A stretch of 64,000 nucleotides of DNA from Aquiflexum lacus. GTDB taxonomy: Bacteria > Bacteroidota > Bacteroidia > Cytophagales > Cyclobacteriaceae. Below the pieces are notes generated by a model, which was not told the origin of the DNA, made no database searches, and saw only the letters and a program-made list of their open reading frames with translations. Both the position numbers and the translations under genes were made by a program. The stretch is taken from NCBI RefSeq assembly GCF_015476655.1, contig NZ_JABFHF010000014.1, positions 1-64,000 on the forward strand. The letters run 5' to 3'. Positions 28,438 to 37,017 of this stretch are shown here, piece by piece (positions within the stretch are counted from its first letter, which is position 1; every line of letters begins with the position of its first letter).

Positions 28438-29868
28438 CTATTTTTTGTTTGAAGTAGTGAATTGAATTCCTTTTCCTGTAATAATAAAATCATGTCGATT
28501 GTTTGAGTGAGCCATGCCCCTCGATTTCACAATGAGCAAACTGCGTACCCTTTCATAGTTACGTTCCTCGTTCTTTAAATCTATCCATGTGTCTGCAAGA
28601 GATGAAACTGCATCTACGGTAGAATTGTTATATTCCGATTGGCCATCATAGGTGAGGGATGTGAACAACGCGTTGACCTGCTTTTTTTTGAGTGTATCCA
28701 TTAATCTTACCAACATGGCACGTACTTCATTGGTATTACCAATTGTGATTAAGCTGCTGATGGGGTCAATGATTACGGTACGTGGTTTTAACTCCTCTAA
28801 TAATTTATTCAAAACCATCAGATGCAATTCCAAACCTTGCAGGGAAGGCCTCGAAGCTTGAATGAGAAGCATTTTTTCTTGAATAGCTTGCTCAAAATCA
28901 ATTCCGATGGTTGCCATATTTCTTACCAATTGGTCAGGTGATTCTTCAAAGGAAAAAAAGAGCGTAGATTCTTTGCGTTTGCAACTGCTCATCGCAAAGT
29001 GTGCTGCCAGGATTGTTTTTGAAGTGCCCGCATTGCCGGTTATAAGTATGCTGCTTGCACGATAAACCCCCCCTGTCGAAAATGATTTGTCCAATGCAGG
29101 TAATCCTGTAGAAATAATTTCTGTTGATGATTTGTAATCCAACTTCAATGAGGTGACCGGGAGAACAGAAATACCACTTTCGTCAATGAGAAAGGGGTAT
29201 TCATTTGTCCCATGCGTGCTGCCACGATATTTTACAATGCGCAACCTCCGTGTTGCTATTTGTTCTATCACCCGAAAATCAAGGAGTATGACGCAATCGG
29301 AGACATATTCTTCCAAACCTTGTCTCGTTAATGAACTTTCACCTCTTTCGCCGGTGATTATTGCTGTTACGCCTTTTTCTTTGAGCCATGTAAATAATCT
29401 ACGGATTTCAGAACGGAGTAATGTCATATTTTCCATTCCCGAAAATATCGATTCAATCGTATCAAGCACTACCCTTTTTGCACCAATGGAATCAATGGCA
29501 TAATTTAGACGAATAAATATTCCTTCTAAATCATATTCGCCGGTTTCTTCTATCTCTGAACGTTCTATGCGGACATGGTCAATACGCAGTTTTTTTTCTG
29601 CTTTTAATTTTTCAAAATCAAAACCCAAGGACTCAAAATTTTGTGTAAGGTCGCTTGGGGATTCTTCAAAACTCATGAAAACGCCAGGCTCATCATATGC
29701 CGTAATTCCTTTTACCAAAAACTGCGCAGCAAATAAAGTTTTGCCGCATCCGGCACTACCACAAATAAGCACTGGACGGCCTTTGGGAAATCCTCCGTTG
29801 GTGATTTCATCCAGCCCGCTTATACCTGTAGGAGTTTTAAGTAAGGTGCCCATTCCATTGTTCGGCAT
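28438..29868 (-). CDS. kaiC: KaiC circadian clock-type ATPase/autokinase (two RecA-like domains)
   Basis: This 476-residue double-domain KaiC is expected to form a hexameric ATPase with autokinase activity. CI (about 10-245) has Walker A GSAGCGKT (37-44), catalytic Glu pair FEES (67-70) and Walker B VVLDT (133-137). CII (about 250-470) has GNAGTSKT (278-285), FEES (307-310) and VIIDP (365-369). Aligning DAVSSLADT (419-427) with the cyanobacterial phosphosite places Ser422-Ser423 at Ser431-Thr432 and Thr417 at Thr426. The C-terminal A-loop tail that binds KaiA is missing: the protein ends a few residues after DFIITGKGIQF. It is the first gene of the operon, and no KaiA is present. CII Walker A has Ser for the conserved Gly. 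Confidence 0.96.
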   Translation of the reverse strand: MPNNGMGTLLKTPTGISGLDEITNGGFPKGRPVLICGSAGCGKTLFAAQFLVKGITAYDEPGVFMSFEESPSDLTQNFESLGFDFEKLKAEKKLRIDHVRIERSEIEETGEYDLEGIFIRLNYAIDSIGAKRVVLDTIESIFSGMENMTLLRSEIRRLFTWLKEKGVTAIITGERGESSLTRQGLEEYVSDCVILLDFRVIEQIATRRLRIVKYRGSTHGTNEYPFLIDESGISVLPVTSLKLDYKSSTEIISTGLPALDKSFSTGGVYRASSILITGNAGTSKTILAAHFAMSSCKRKESTLFFSFEESPDQLVRNMATIGIDFEQAIQEKMLLIQASRPSLQGLELHLMVLNKLLEELKPRTVIIDPISSLITIGNTNEVRAMLVRLMDTLKKKQVNALFTSLTYDGQSEYNNSTVDAVSSLADTWIDLKNEERNYERVRSLLIVKSRGMAHSNNRHDFIITGKGIQFTTSNKK

Positions 29869-30195
29869 CGATAATTGGTTTTAAAATAAAAATATACACA
29901 AGTTAGTCAAAAAAGCCCCGATTTAATTAAAGCGAAGTTTTCTTTTGCAGCTAGCTTAATAATAGCGTTGTTTCTATTACATTATGAAGGTACGCGATGT
30001 TGCTATTAAAACGGTAATTCAATATAATCCTCGCTAGGAAACTGAAATGTCAGGTGCATCCCTGCCGGGAGCCACCCTGTTTGAAGTTCAATATTAGGTT
30101 ACTGGCAAAATAGCGGATGACCATGATATTGTTTTCTTATTCCTAATCCTGATAGCTTTACGGATTAAAAAAACCCAATCTAAACTCAATACATT
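29869..30195. other. Non-coding spacer upstream of kaiC
   Basis: This 327-nt spacer lies between the kaiC start and the end of yicC, both on the minus strand. It should contain the kai operon promoter, but I find no full Bacteroidota promoter match. The nearest is a TAACTTGT-like word read on the minus strand at about 29894-29901, without a -33 box. There is a small hairpin TCCC-TGCC-GGGA near 30059-30070 and a looser inverted repeat TAATCC/GGATTA (30144-30149/30162-30167). No ORF, tRNA or terminator was recognised. Confidence 0.5.
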
Positions 30196-31074
30196 TTACA
30201 AAATATTCAAAGACTGCTCTTTGATTTTTTCCAGCTCGTCCTTCATGATGACCACATGTTTTTGTATCTGTGCATCATTGGCCTTGGAACCTATGGTATT
30301 GATCTCACGGCCGATTTCCTGACTGATAAAGCCCAGTTTTTTACCCTGATTATTATCCTCTTTCAAGTTCTTTTCAAAATAATCAAGGTGGGTTTCCAAC
30401 CTGACCAATTCCTCTGTAATATCAATTTTTTCAAAATAATAAATCAATTCCTGCTCAAATCGGTTCTTGTCAAAACTGTTTTCCTCTAACCAATCCTTGA
30501 AATTATTTCTGATCCTTTCTTTGATTCTTTCTTTGCGGACCGGATCTGCTTTTTTAACTTCAGTAAGTCCTTTTCTGATGACTGAAAGATTCTCCATAAA
30601 TTTTCCTTCCAATACTTTTCCTTCATCGCTTCTAAAAGAATCGCATTCTTTGAGCGCTTTGAAAATAGCGGATTTAACTCTTTCCCATTCCTGCCCTTCT
30701 GAGTCTTTTTCTACCACATTGGTGATAACATTTGGCGACTGCAGAGCAAGCTTGAACAGATCCTCGCTTTGGCCTCCGGACTTTTCCATCAATGCCTGAT
30801 ACTTATTGTAATAATTCAGAAAAAGCTCCTCATTGATACCGACAGGAAGGTCTTCAGCCGTCTTGTTGGTAAAATCAATGGTAAGGTTGACTTTACCTCT
30901 CTCCAAGGCCCCACTGACCATGTTTCTGATTTCCAATTCTTTATCCGAAAACTGTTTGGGCGACCTGATCGAAAGATCCAAAAATTTAGAATTTAATGTT
31001 TTGACTTCGACGCTGATAATGAAATTATTGTCTTCCAAGCTGGCCAAGCCATAGCCTGTCATTGATTTGATCAT
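30196..31074 (-). CDS. yicC: YicC family endoribonuclease
   Basis: This is a 292-residue YicC/YloC protein. The N-terminal half begins MIKSMTGYGLASLEDNNF, the family hallmark, with VEVKTLNSKFLDLSIRSP (22-39). The C-terminal DUF1732 region includes RLETHLDYFEKNL and GKKLGFISQEIGREINTIGSKAND (split near 244-267), another hallmark. Characterised members are hexameric endoribonucleases acting on small RNA or mRNA. It is often found next to gmk (guanylate kinase), but here it follows the Tol-like gene by 24 nt on the same strand. Confidence 0.95.
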   Translation of the reverse strand: MIKSMTGYGLASLEDNNFIISVEVKTLNSKFLDLSIRSPKQFSDKELEIRNMVSGALERGKVNLTIDFTNKTAEDLPVGINEELFLNYYNKYQALMEKSGGQSEDLFKLALQSPNVITNVVEKDSEGQEWERVKSAIFKALKECDSFRSDEGKVLEGKFMENLSVIRKGLTEVKKADPVRKERIKERIRNNFKDWLEENSFDKNRFEQELIYYFEKIDITEELVRLETHLDYFEKNLKEDNNQGKKLGFISQEIGREINTIGSKANDAQIQKHVVIMKDELEKIKEQSLNIL

Positions 31075-31098
31075 ATTAAATGGTTCATTATAACAAAA

Positions 31099-34000
31099 TT
31101 AGAAATTGTAGCCCAAGGTAACGTAAAATTTCAGATCATCACCCCTGTAATTCCGGACTGGTCTTGCCACATCAAATTTAAAATAATAATTCAACAACAC
31201 CGTCCTCAGACCACCTCCATAACTTTGGAGCCATGGGTTATTGAAATTATTAAGCGTGATGACAAAAGGAGATCCCGGTGTACTGATGACCTCTGTATTC
31301 TGGTCGTTGACCCTTTCCCAAGGCGCTGCTGAGTTCCATGCAGAACCTACATCATAGAAGGCCACCAATTGGAAATTTTTAACAAAATTGGAAGTTATAT
31401 TCCCCCTTGATAAATAAGAGAAAACAGGTATTCGCAGTTCCGTAGTGAATGTCATAACATTTCTCCCCCTGATTTCATCAAAAAGATAACCTCTCATATC
31501 AACAAATTCTGCAAAGAGTATATTTGAGTTTTCAACACCCTCAGGATTTCTCACAGGAGACTCTTCCGGTCTGTTGCTTGGTGGGTTGTAGAATTGATTG
31601 AAAAGCCAATTGTTCATTCCTCCTACCAAATAATTTTGAGGATTGTTACCAAAGAACGAGCCTACATACAAACGGGAAGCAAGAATAATATTTTTATGGA
31701 TACTTTGATAGTTTCTGAAGTCCAGGTAGAAGTTTGTAAATGATCTTTCTGCCAAGTTCAGTCCCTGATAATGAACGACTCCTGTTTTGGCTTTTAGGCC
31801 TTTCTGCATGTAGAGCCCTACTTGCTGCGTATTGTCATAGACAAATTCAAACCTACCACCTGCATAATTCACATCCAATCTGTTTCGTTCCGGCATTTGA
31901 CTCCTCACGATGGAGTCAGGGTTGAGATTGAAATATTGGGTCTTGGCTATCAATGGTGAGATGGTCACCCTAGAGTGAACATTGAAGGGATAAGAAAAAC
32001 CAAATTCAGTCTTGTTCAAGACATACCTTTGGAATGTAAAGTCACCTTGGGATATCTGGAATGCCCTTCTATCATATCTCAACCTGAAGTCAATTCTTTG
32101 TTTGAGGTATTCATATTCAAAAAATATGTCACTGCCGGACCTAAAGTCCAATGGGGTCATTAGCCCTCCTTTAAAGTTATGGTTATCCAATATGTCTGTC
32201 ATATTACCCGAAAGCGCAAGGCCAAAACCTCTCAATGGATCCACTATCCAATCCGTACTCAAACTATTGGTGATAAATTGTGGCATCATCCTTCTTGGAC
32301 CTGTTACCCTCTTTTGTAGACTTTGTCTTCTAAAATTTTCAAGGATATTGCTTCTCCCACTTGCCTGAACAGGCCTGCTTTCAGGAGCCGCAATCCTTGG
32401 AATGGTATCAAAGGTATAATTGTCGGTATCTATTCCGCCCTTTCTTTCAAAGCGAAGTCTATCCGTACTGATACTTCCTGTAAGACTTTTTGGAGCAGGA
32501 ATTGTATCCGTCTGCATTTCATTATCAGTCTCGATAGCCGGATCTGGAACTGTAGGTTGTGTAGCCGGAGCCGTTACTTTTGGAGGAGGGCTCAATAATA
32601 AATCCTCTAATCTAATGTTTAATGTAGTATCCCTCTTTGCCTGGGTCTGTACAGGTCTTCTCACGATTTCGGTTTGAGTAGGTCTTTGTTCAGCTTCCAT
32701 CTCCATCCTCCTGGAGGAGATTCTTTCTGATAAGGTTTTTGCTTGGGAAAGCTGTATCCTGGGAGTGCTTGGGGTAAATTGGTCAACATTGGAATATGAT
32801 TCCAAAACCAACTTGCTTTGGTTACCATCACGATAGGAGTAAGCAACCCTATTGGCTCTTGATGAATAATCAAAAGCCTCTAAGCTCTTGTTAAATGCAG
32901 ACATTTGACTGGCGATTCCATTTGATAGGGTCAATCGCATCATGTTCATGATACCACTTTGATCACTAAGGAAAAGAACATTATTACCATTCAACACCCT
33001 AGGTCGGATATTTCGATTATTGAGATTGGTCAACTTGGTGATTTTGGCTGAATCTTCCATGTCCACCTGAAATAGGTTGAAATAATCCGGCAGTAATTTC
33101 ACATCAGGTGTCCTTGTCAGCAGAGAATCTGCTATTGCTACTTGATTTGATGCAAAAATAATTGTGGAGTCATTCAGGAAAACAGGAGTGATATTATCAA
33201 AAACATCGTTGGTAATCCTCTTACCTACTCCTCTTACATTGAGGGAATAAATATCTGATTTGCCATTGGATATGGCTGAAAGCACCATATTTCTGCCTGT
33301 GGAATTGAAATCAAGGCTGAGAATCTGAGTAATGTTTCTAAGAAAAATCTTATCCTGTGCCGACCCATCAATGGCTCTGCTTCTCAACGTGGTAGTTCCC
33401 CTCTTGAAAGTGGCAATGGCAAGATTCAAAGTATCACGCCAAGCGATGATAGGTGAGGACAGGTTCACAGGTTGATCAGAAGAAACTGCACCACCGGAAT
33501 AAATGGTTCTTTCTCTGCCGTTGGCCAATTCTCTAACCTGCACTTTAAATCTCCCACCATTATTGATCACATAAGCGAGATGCTTGGCATCGGGGCTAAA
33601 TTTGATATCATTAATGATTCCAAGATGAGAAGTCGAAGTGGAAGCTATCTCATTGGATTCGTTTATTTCTTTGAAAGATGTAAATACCTGTTGATTTGTA
33701 TTGAGGTAAAACTGCCTCCACTGATCCTGAAAGGTTTTGTAGTTGAGACCTATGGTATTGGCGATACTATTTTCTTCATTTCTGTTGATTCTGCTCAGAT
33801 TCAATATACTGGAGATATACCTTCTCCCATATTTTTCAACTATAAAATTCCAAACCGACTGACCGACAAGACCCGCTTCCCGGTTTTTGAGTTTATGAAG
33901 TTTGATGGTTTTGTTTTCATTGAAATGGTGTCTCACAAAATCATCCATTTCCATACTCCAGCCGTGGGCAAGATACATGGCTGCACCTTCAATATACCAT

Positions 34001-34512
34001 TCAGGAAAACTATTGATGAGGTTTGATTGAAATGCATCAGCAATCGTCGAACCGTAAAGCATCTCCTCAATGATAACCTTTGAGGTAGTATAGATCAATT
34101 CTCGCTTAAAAGATTCCCAAGTTCCTGTAAATGCCACTTCCCCTATCAGCCTACTGAAAAAAGTCTGACCATCTATGGTGAATTCGTCCTTGTTAAGATT
34201 GAGATTACTTTGAAGTATTTCCTCTTGGGAATTGTAAATGAAAATCTTTGGTTTGGTATAGGCAACATAGCCTATCAATTGGGTCAATCTGTCAAATTCA
34301 GATTCCAAATAATCAATGGCCATACGGGCATTATTGCCCCCACCATCGTTATAATACACTTCAAAATTATTGGAACTATAAAAATACCACTCGATATTTT
34401 TATGCTGTACTCTGTTCTTACCGAATCTTTCCCTGTCAAACTGCGCCCATGTCAAAAATGGCATCTGTAAAAAGAAGATTGACAAGCCTAAGATTATGAT
34501 CCTATTTTTCAT
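31099..34512 (-). CDS. Large outer-membrane Tol-like protein: degenerate peptidase-MA domain, beta-propeller and beta-barrel
   Basis: This exported 1137-residue protein has several parts. A signal peptide (1-23) precedes an N-terminal region (about 30-270) resembling gluzincin 'MA' peptidases: FPEWYIEGAAMYLA is present, but the HExxH helix reads IIEEM, so zinc hydrolysis is unlikely. Next comes a WD40/TolB-like propeller (about 285-570), a Pro/Thr/Gln-rich linker (about 590-700) and a C-terminal beta-barrel (about 760-1137) ending in YVTLGYNF with the terminal aromatic typical of outer-membrane barrels. Proteins of this layout in Bacteroidota are labelled 'biopolymer transporter Tol', but the function is unproven. 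It probably shares a transcript with yicC. Confidence 0.82.
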   Translation of the reverse strand: MKNRIIILGLSIFFLQMPFLTWAQFDRERFGKNRVQHKNIEWYFYSSNNFEVYYNDGGGNNARMAIDYLESEFDRLTQLIGYVAYTKPKIFIYNSQEEILQSNLNLNKDEFTIDGQTFFSRLIGEVAFTGTWESFKRELIYTTSKVIIEEMLYGSTIADAFQSNLINSFPEWYIEGAAMYLAHGWSMEMDDFVRHHFNENKTIKLHKLKNREAGLVGQSVWNFIVEKYGRRYISSILNLSRINRNEENSIANTIGLNYKTFQDQWRQFYLNTNQQVFTSFKEINESNEIASTSTSHLGIINDIKFSPDAKHLAYVINNGGRFKVQVRELANGRERTIYSGGAVSSDQPVNLSSPIIAWRDTLNLAIATFKRGTTTLRSRAIDGSAQDKIFLRNITQILSLDFNSTGRNMVLSAISNGKSDIYSLNVRGVGKRITNDVFDNITPVFLNDSTIIFASNQVAIADSLLTRTPDVKLLPDYFNLFQVDMEDSAKITKLTNLNNRNIRPRVLNGNNVLFLSDQSGIMNMMRLTLSNGIASQMSAFNKSLEAFDYSSRANRVAYSYRDGNQSKLVLESYSNVDQFTPSTPRIQLSQAKTLSERISSRRMEMEAEQRPTQTEIVRRPVQTQAKRDTTLNIRLEDLLLSPPPKVTAPATQPTVPDPAIETDNEMQTDTIPAPKSLTGSISTDRLRFERKGGIDTDNYTFDTIPRIAAPESRPVQASGRSNILENFRRQSLQKRVTGPRRMMPQFITNSLSTDWIVDPLRGFGLALSGNMTDILDNHNFKGGLMTPLDFRSGSDIFFEYEYLKQRIDFRLRYDRRAFQISQGDFTFQRYVLNKTEFGFSYPFNVHSRVTISPLIAKTQYFNLNPDSIVRSQMPERNRLDVNYAGGRFEFVYDNTQQVGLYMQKGLKAKTGVVHYQGLNLAERSFTNFYLDFRNYQSIHKNIILASRLYVGSFFGNNPQNYLVGGMNNWLFNQFYNPPSNRPEESPVRNPEGVENSNILFAEFVDMRGYLFDEIRGRNVMTFTTELRIPVFSYLSRGNITSNFVKNFQLVAFYDVGSAWNSAAPWERVNDQNTEVISTPGSPFVITLNNFNNPWLQSYGGGLRTVLLNYYFKFDVARPVRNYRGDDLKFYVTLGYNF

Positions 34513-34556
34513 TTACCTGACTTCACTTGGGTTTTAAATATACTTAAAAATTTGAA

Positions 34557-35606
34557 CTATGCATTTTTCCATCGTTGAATGTTAACATCTTTTTCAAGTT
34601 CCCTATCATAAATTAGCATTTCAACCATTTTTTTACTGTAATATGGAATAAGAGAAACTCCTTTGGCGCCGAAGCCATTAAATATGTAAACGCTCTTAAA
34701 CTCGGTATGTTTTCCGATAAATGGCTTTCTGTCTCTCGTCGCAGGACGGATTCCATACCGATGGTATATTACTTCTTCCAACGGTATAGAAAGTAGCTTT
34801 TCCAGTTTATCCAAAATTTCTTTTTTTGACTTTTCGGTTGGTCCCAAATCCAAATCATCTTTGGTGTAGGTGGATCCGACACGGTGCAATCCATTTGGCA
34901 ATGAAATCCTGAACACACCACGATTAACAATTTCATCTGGATAAAAAGCTTGCTTCACATCCAAAATTTCGCCTTTAACAGGTGCAAAAGGTAAATACCT
35001 AAAAAAGCGACTTTGCATAGCACCCAAGCCATTGCAATAAACGATGGCTTTGGCTGTAATTCCTTGATAGAAAACCCCTTCTTCCTTAATTTGTAAAAGA
35101 TCCTCTTCAAACTTCCCCTCGACTAATAGTCCTTCCTTTTTTAAATATTTTGAATATTCATCCAATAACATGTTGATGTTTAAATATCCTGAGTTTTTAA
35201 GCATTATTCCTCCATAGGAATTCTTTACTTCAGGATACAAAGACTTGGTATGGATTTGATCAAAGTAATTTTGAAACCCGGATTCACCACTTTTTCCCAT
35301 CCATTCATTTTGTTCTTCTATAGTCAAAAACGGCCTGTATATATTTTTAGGGAAAAGGAACTTACTGGACAGAAAAGATTCCATTTTTTGATACAATGGC
35401 TCGATTTCGGGGAAAAGCAAATCAGCATTCCAAGTTTTCACCATTTTTTTTCCTGTAATGGGATTGTACAATCCTGCTGCTACCCTACTGCTGAGATTGG
35501 ACTCAGGTTGGTCAATAACCAATACTTTGGCCCCAAATTCCAACAAACGAAAAGACAGCACTGTACCTGCCAATCCCTGACCAATGAGTAAAAAATCTAC
35601 ATCCAT
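34557..35606 (-). CDS. FAD-dependent oxidoreductase, DAO family (1)
   Basis: This 349-residue flavoprotein of the D-amino-acid oxidase/glycine oxidase superfamily oxidises an amine with reduction of FAD. The dinucleotide-binding motif is near the start (LLIGQGLAGTVLSFRLLEFG, about 5-24), followed by the VIDQ beta-strand end, and the substrate domain ends with RYGIRPATRDRKPFIGKH and VYIFNGFGAKGVSLIPY, typical of the family. The substrate is not deducible. The start is the ATG at 35606; a TTG two codons upstream also reads through. It diverges from the metallo-hydrolase gene with a 56-nt gap. A second, unrelated DAO-family gene lies at 46612-47733. Confidence 0.85.
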   Translation of the reverse strand: MDVDFLLIGQGLAGTVLSFRLLEFGAKVLVIDQPESNLSSRVAAGLYNPITGKKMVKTWNADLLFPEIEPLYQKMESFLSSKFLFPKNIYRPFLTIEEQNEWMGKSGESGFQNYFDQIHTKSLYPEVKNSYGGIMLKNSGYLNINMLLDEYSKYLKKEGLLVEGKFEEDLLQIKEEGVFYQGITAKAIVYCNGLGAMQSRFFRYLPFAPVKGEILDVKQAFYPDEIVNRGVFRISLPNGLHRVGSTYTKDDLDLGPTEKSKKEILDKLEKLLSIPLEEVIYHRYGIRPATRDRKPFIGKHTEFKSVYIFNGFGAKGVSLIPYYSKKMVEMLIYDRELEKDVNIQRWKNA

Positions 35607-35662
35607 GCCCAAAAATAATTTCTTTATTCGTTATTTTGAGTCTGACATCAAAAGATTTCCTT

Positions 35663-36316
35663 ATGCTTCAACTTAAAGTATTCACCTTCAATCCCTTTCA
35701 GGAAAACACTTATATTTTATTTGATGAAACAAAGGAGGCTGTGATTTTTGATCCGGGCTGTTACGAAAAAGAAGAGAACGAAGAACTTGTTGCCTTCATC
35801 AACCTTGAAGGTCTAAAAGTAACCCATTTGATCAATACGCATTGTCACATTGACCATGTTTTGGGAAATTCATTTGTCAAAAACAAATTCAAGGTCCCCC
35901 TTTTGATCCATCAAAAAGAAATCCCTGTTTTGGAATCCGTTAAAGTATATGCACCCAATTATGGATTCCCCGGATATCAGGAAACCGAACCGGACAGATA
36001 TATTGATGAGAAAGAAAAATTCAAATTCGGTAATACAGAATTGGATATTCTTTTTGTACCCGGACATGCACCCGGGCATCTGGTATTCTACCACAAAGAC
36101 TCCAAAATATGCATTGCAGGAGACACCTTGTTTCAAGGAAGTATTGGAAGAACTGACCTTCCCGGAGGGGACCATCAGACTCTGCTCCGTGCGATCAAGT
36201 CTGAATTATTTTCCCTACCCGATGATACGGTAGTTTATCCCGGACATGGGCCGGAAACGACCATCGGCATTGAAAAACAACATAATCCTTTTGTAGGAAA
36301 AAATTCCAGTTACTGA
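35663..36316 (+). CDS. Metallo-beta-lactamase fold hydrolase (glyoxalase II-like)
   Basis: This 217-residue soluble MBL-fold hydrolase has the zinc motif NTHCHIDHVLGN (HxHxDH), then GHAPGHLVFY and IAGDTLFQGSIGRTDLPGG, and ends with VYPGHGPETTIGIEKQHNP. This set is shared by hydroxyacylglutathione hydrolase-like and persulfide-dioxygenase-like proteins that act on thioesters or related substrates. The exact substrate is unknown. I chose the ATG at 35663, which gives the usual MLQLKVFTFNPFQENTYIL start. An upstream TTG would add nine unlike residues. Its TGA overlaps the pssA ATG (TGATG). Confidence 0.92.
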   Translation: MLQLKVFTFNPFQENTYILFDETKEAVIFDPGCYEKEENEELVAFINLEGLKVTHLINTHCHIDHVLGNSFVKNKFKVPLLIHQKEIPVLESVKVYAPNYGFPGYQETEPDRYIDEKEKFKFGNTELDILFVPGHAPGHLVFYHKDSKICIAGDTLFQGSIGRTDLPGGDHQTLLRAIKSELFSLPDDTVVYPGHGPETTIGIEKQHNPFVGKNSSY

Positions 36317-37017
36317 TGAAAAGACATATCCCAAACGCTCTGACAAGCGCAAATCTTCTTTGCGGGATGATAGGGATAATCTATGTATTGATGGGAGAAA
36401 TAAATTACGGCGCCTATTTCATTCTTTTGGCAGCCCTGTTTGACTTCCTGGATGGATTTGTTGCCAGGATACTGAAAGTCAGTGGTGAGCTTGGGAAACA
36501 GTTGGATTCATTGGCCGATCTAGTGACTTTCGGGGTTTTACCATCATTTGTACTTTTCAAAATGGTGGAATCAAATACGGATATTTGGTATTTACCATTT
36601 TTGGTTTTGATCGTTGCTGTTTTCTCTGCGGTAAGGCTTGCCAAATTCAATATCGATGAAAGGCAATCAGATCGATTTATCGGTGTACCGACTCCTGCAA
36701 ATGCCTTGTTGATCAGCACGCTACCTTTCCTGTCAGATAGAATCCTCTTATTCGAAGAATTTTTGGGCAATCCTTATCTATTGATTGGATTGGCATTTTT
36801 GATGTCTTATTTGCTGGTCGCGGAACTGCCATTGATTGCTCTTAAGTTCAAAGATTATTCTTTCACCAATAATATTTTTCGGTACTTCGTCATTGGATCT
36901 TCCCTCATCTTCCTCATTCTCTTGGGGATAGCAGGCATTCCATTTGCCATAATTTCATATATTGCGCTCTCGATAGCAGAAGCTTGGATTACAAAAAATG
37001 CCGAAAAATTATCCTAA
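36316..37017 (+). CDS. pssA: CDP-diacylglycerol-serine O-phosphatidyltransferase
   Basis: This enzyme makes phosphatidylserine, the precursor of phosphatidylethanolamine, from CDP-diacylglycerol and serine. The 233-residue membrane protein carries the full CDP-alcohol phosphotransferase signature: Asp43, Asp46-Gly47, Ala50-Arg51, Gly60, Asp64 and Asp68 in the D-x2-DG-x2-AR-x8-G-x3-D-x3-D pattern. It has about seven hydrophobic segments. It overlaps the preceding MBL gene by one base, and porU begins 20 nt inside it in another frame. The linkage to type IX secretion genes is conserved in many Bacteroidota and may be only positional. Confidence 0.96.
   Translation: MKRHIPNALTSANLLCGMIGIIYVLMGEINYGAYFILLAALFDFLDGFVARILKVSGELGKQLDSLADLVTFGVLPSFVLFKMVESNTDIWYLPFLVLIVAVFSAVRLAKFNIDERQSDRFIGVPTPANALLISTLPFLSDRILLFEEFLGNPYLLIGLAFLMSYLLVAELPLIALKFKDYSFTNNIFRYFVIGSSLIFLILLGIAGIPFAIISYIALSIAEAWITKNAEKLS

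Noticed and set aside
28438-29868. RadA or other single-domain RecA-like protein
   Set aside because: There are two complete RecA-like domains, each with Walker A and paired Glu, and adjacent kaiB genes.
30144-30173. Terminator for yicC
   Set aside because: On the minus strand the T-run comes before the TAATCC/GGATTA stem rather than after it, and the loop is 12 bases.
33472-34026. 184-codon plus-strand frame
   Set aside because: It lies wholly antisense to the Tol-like gene, with no family signature.
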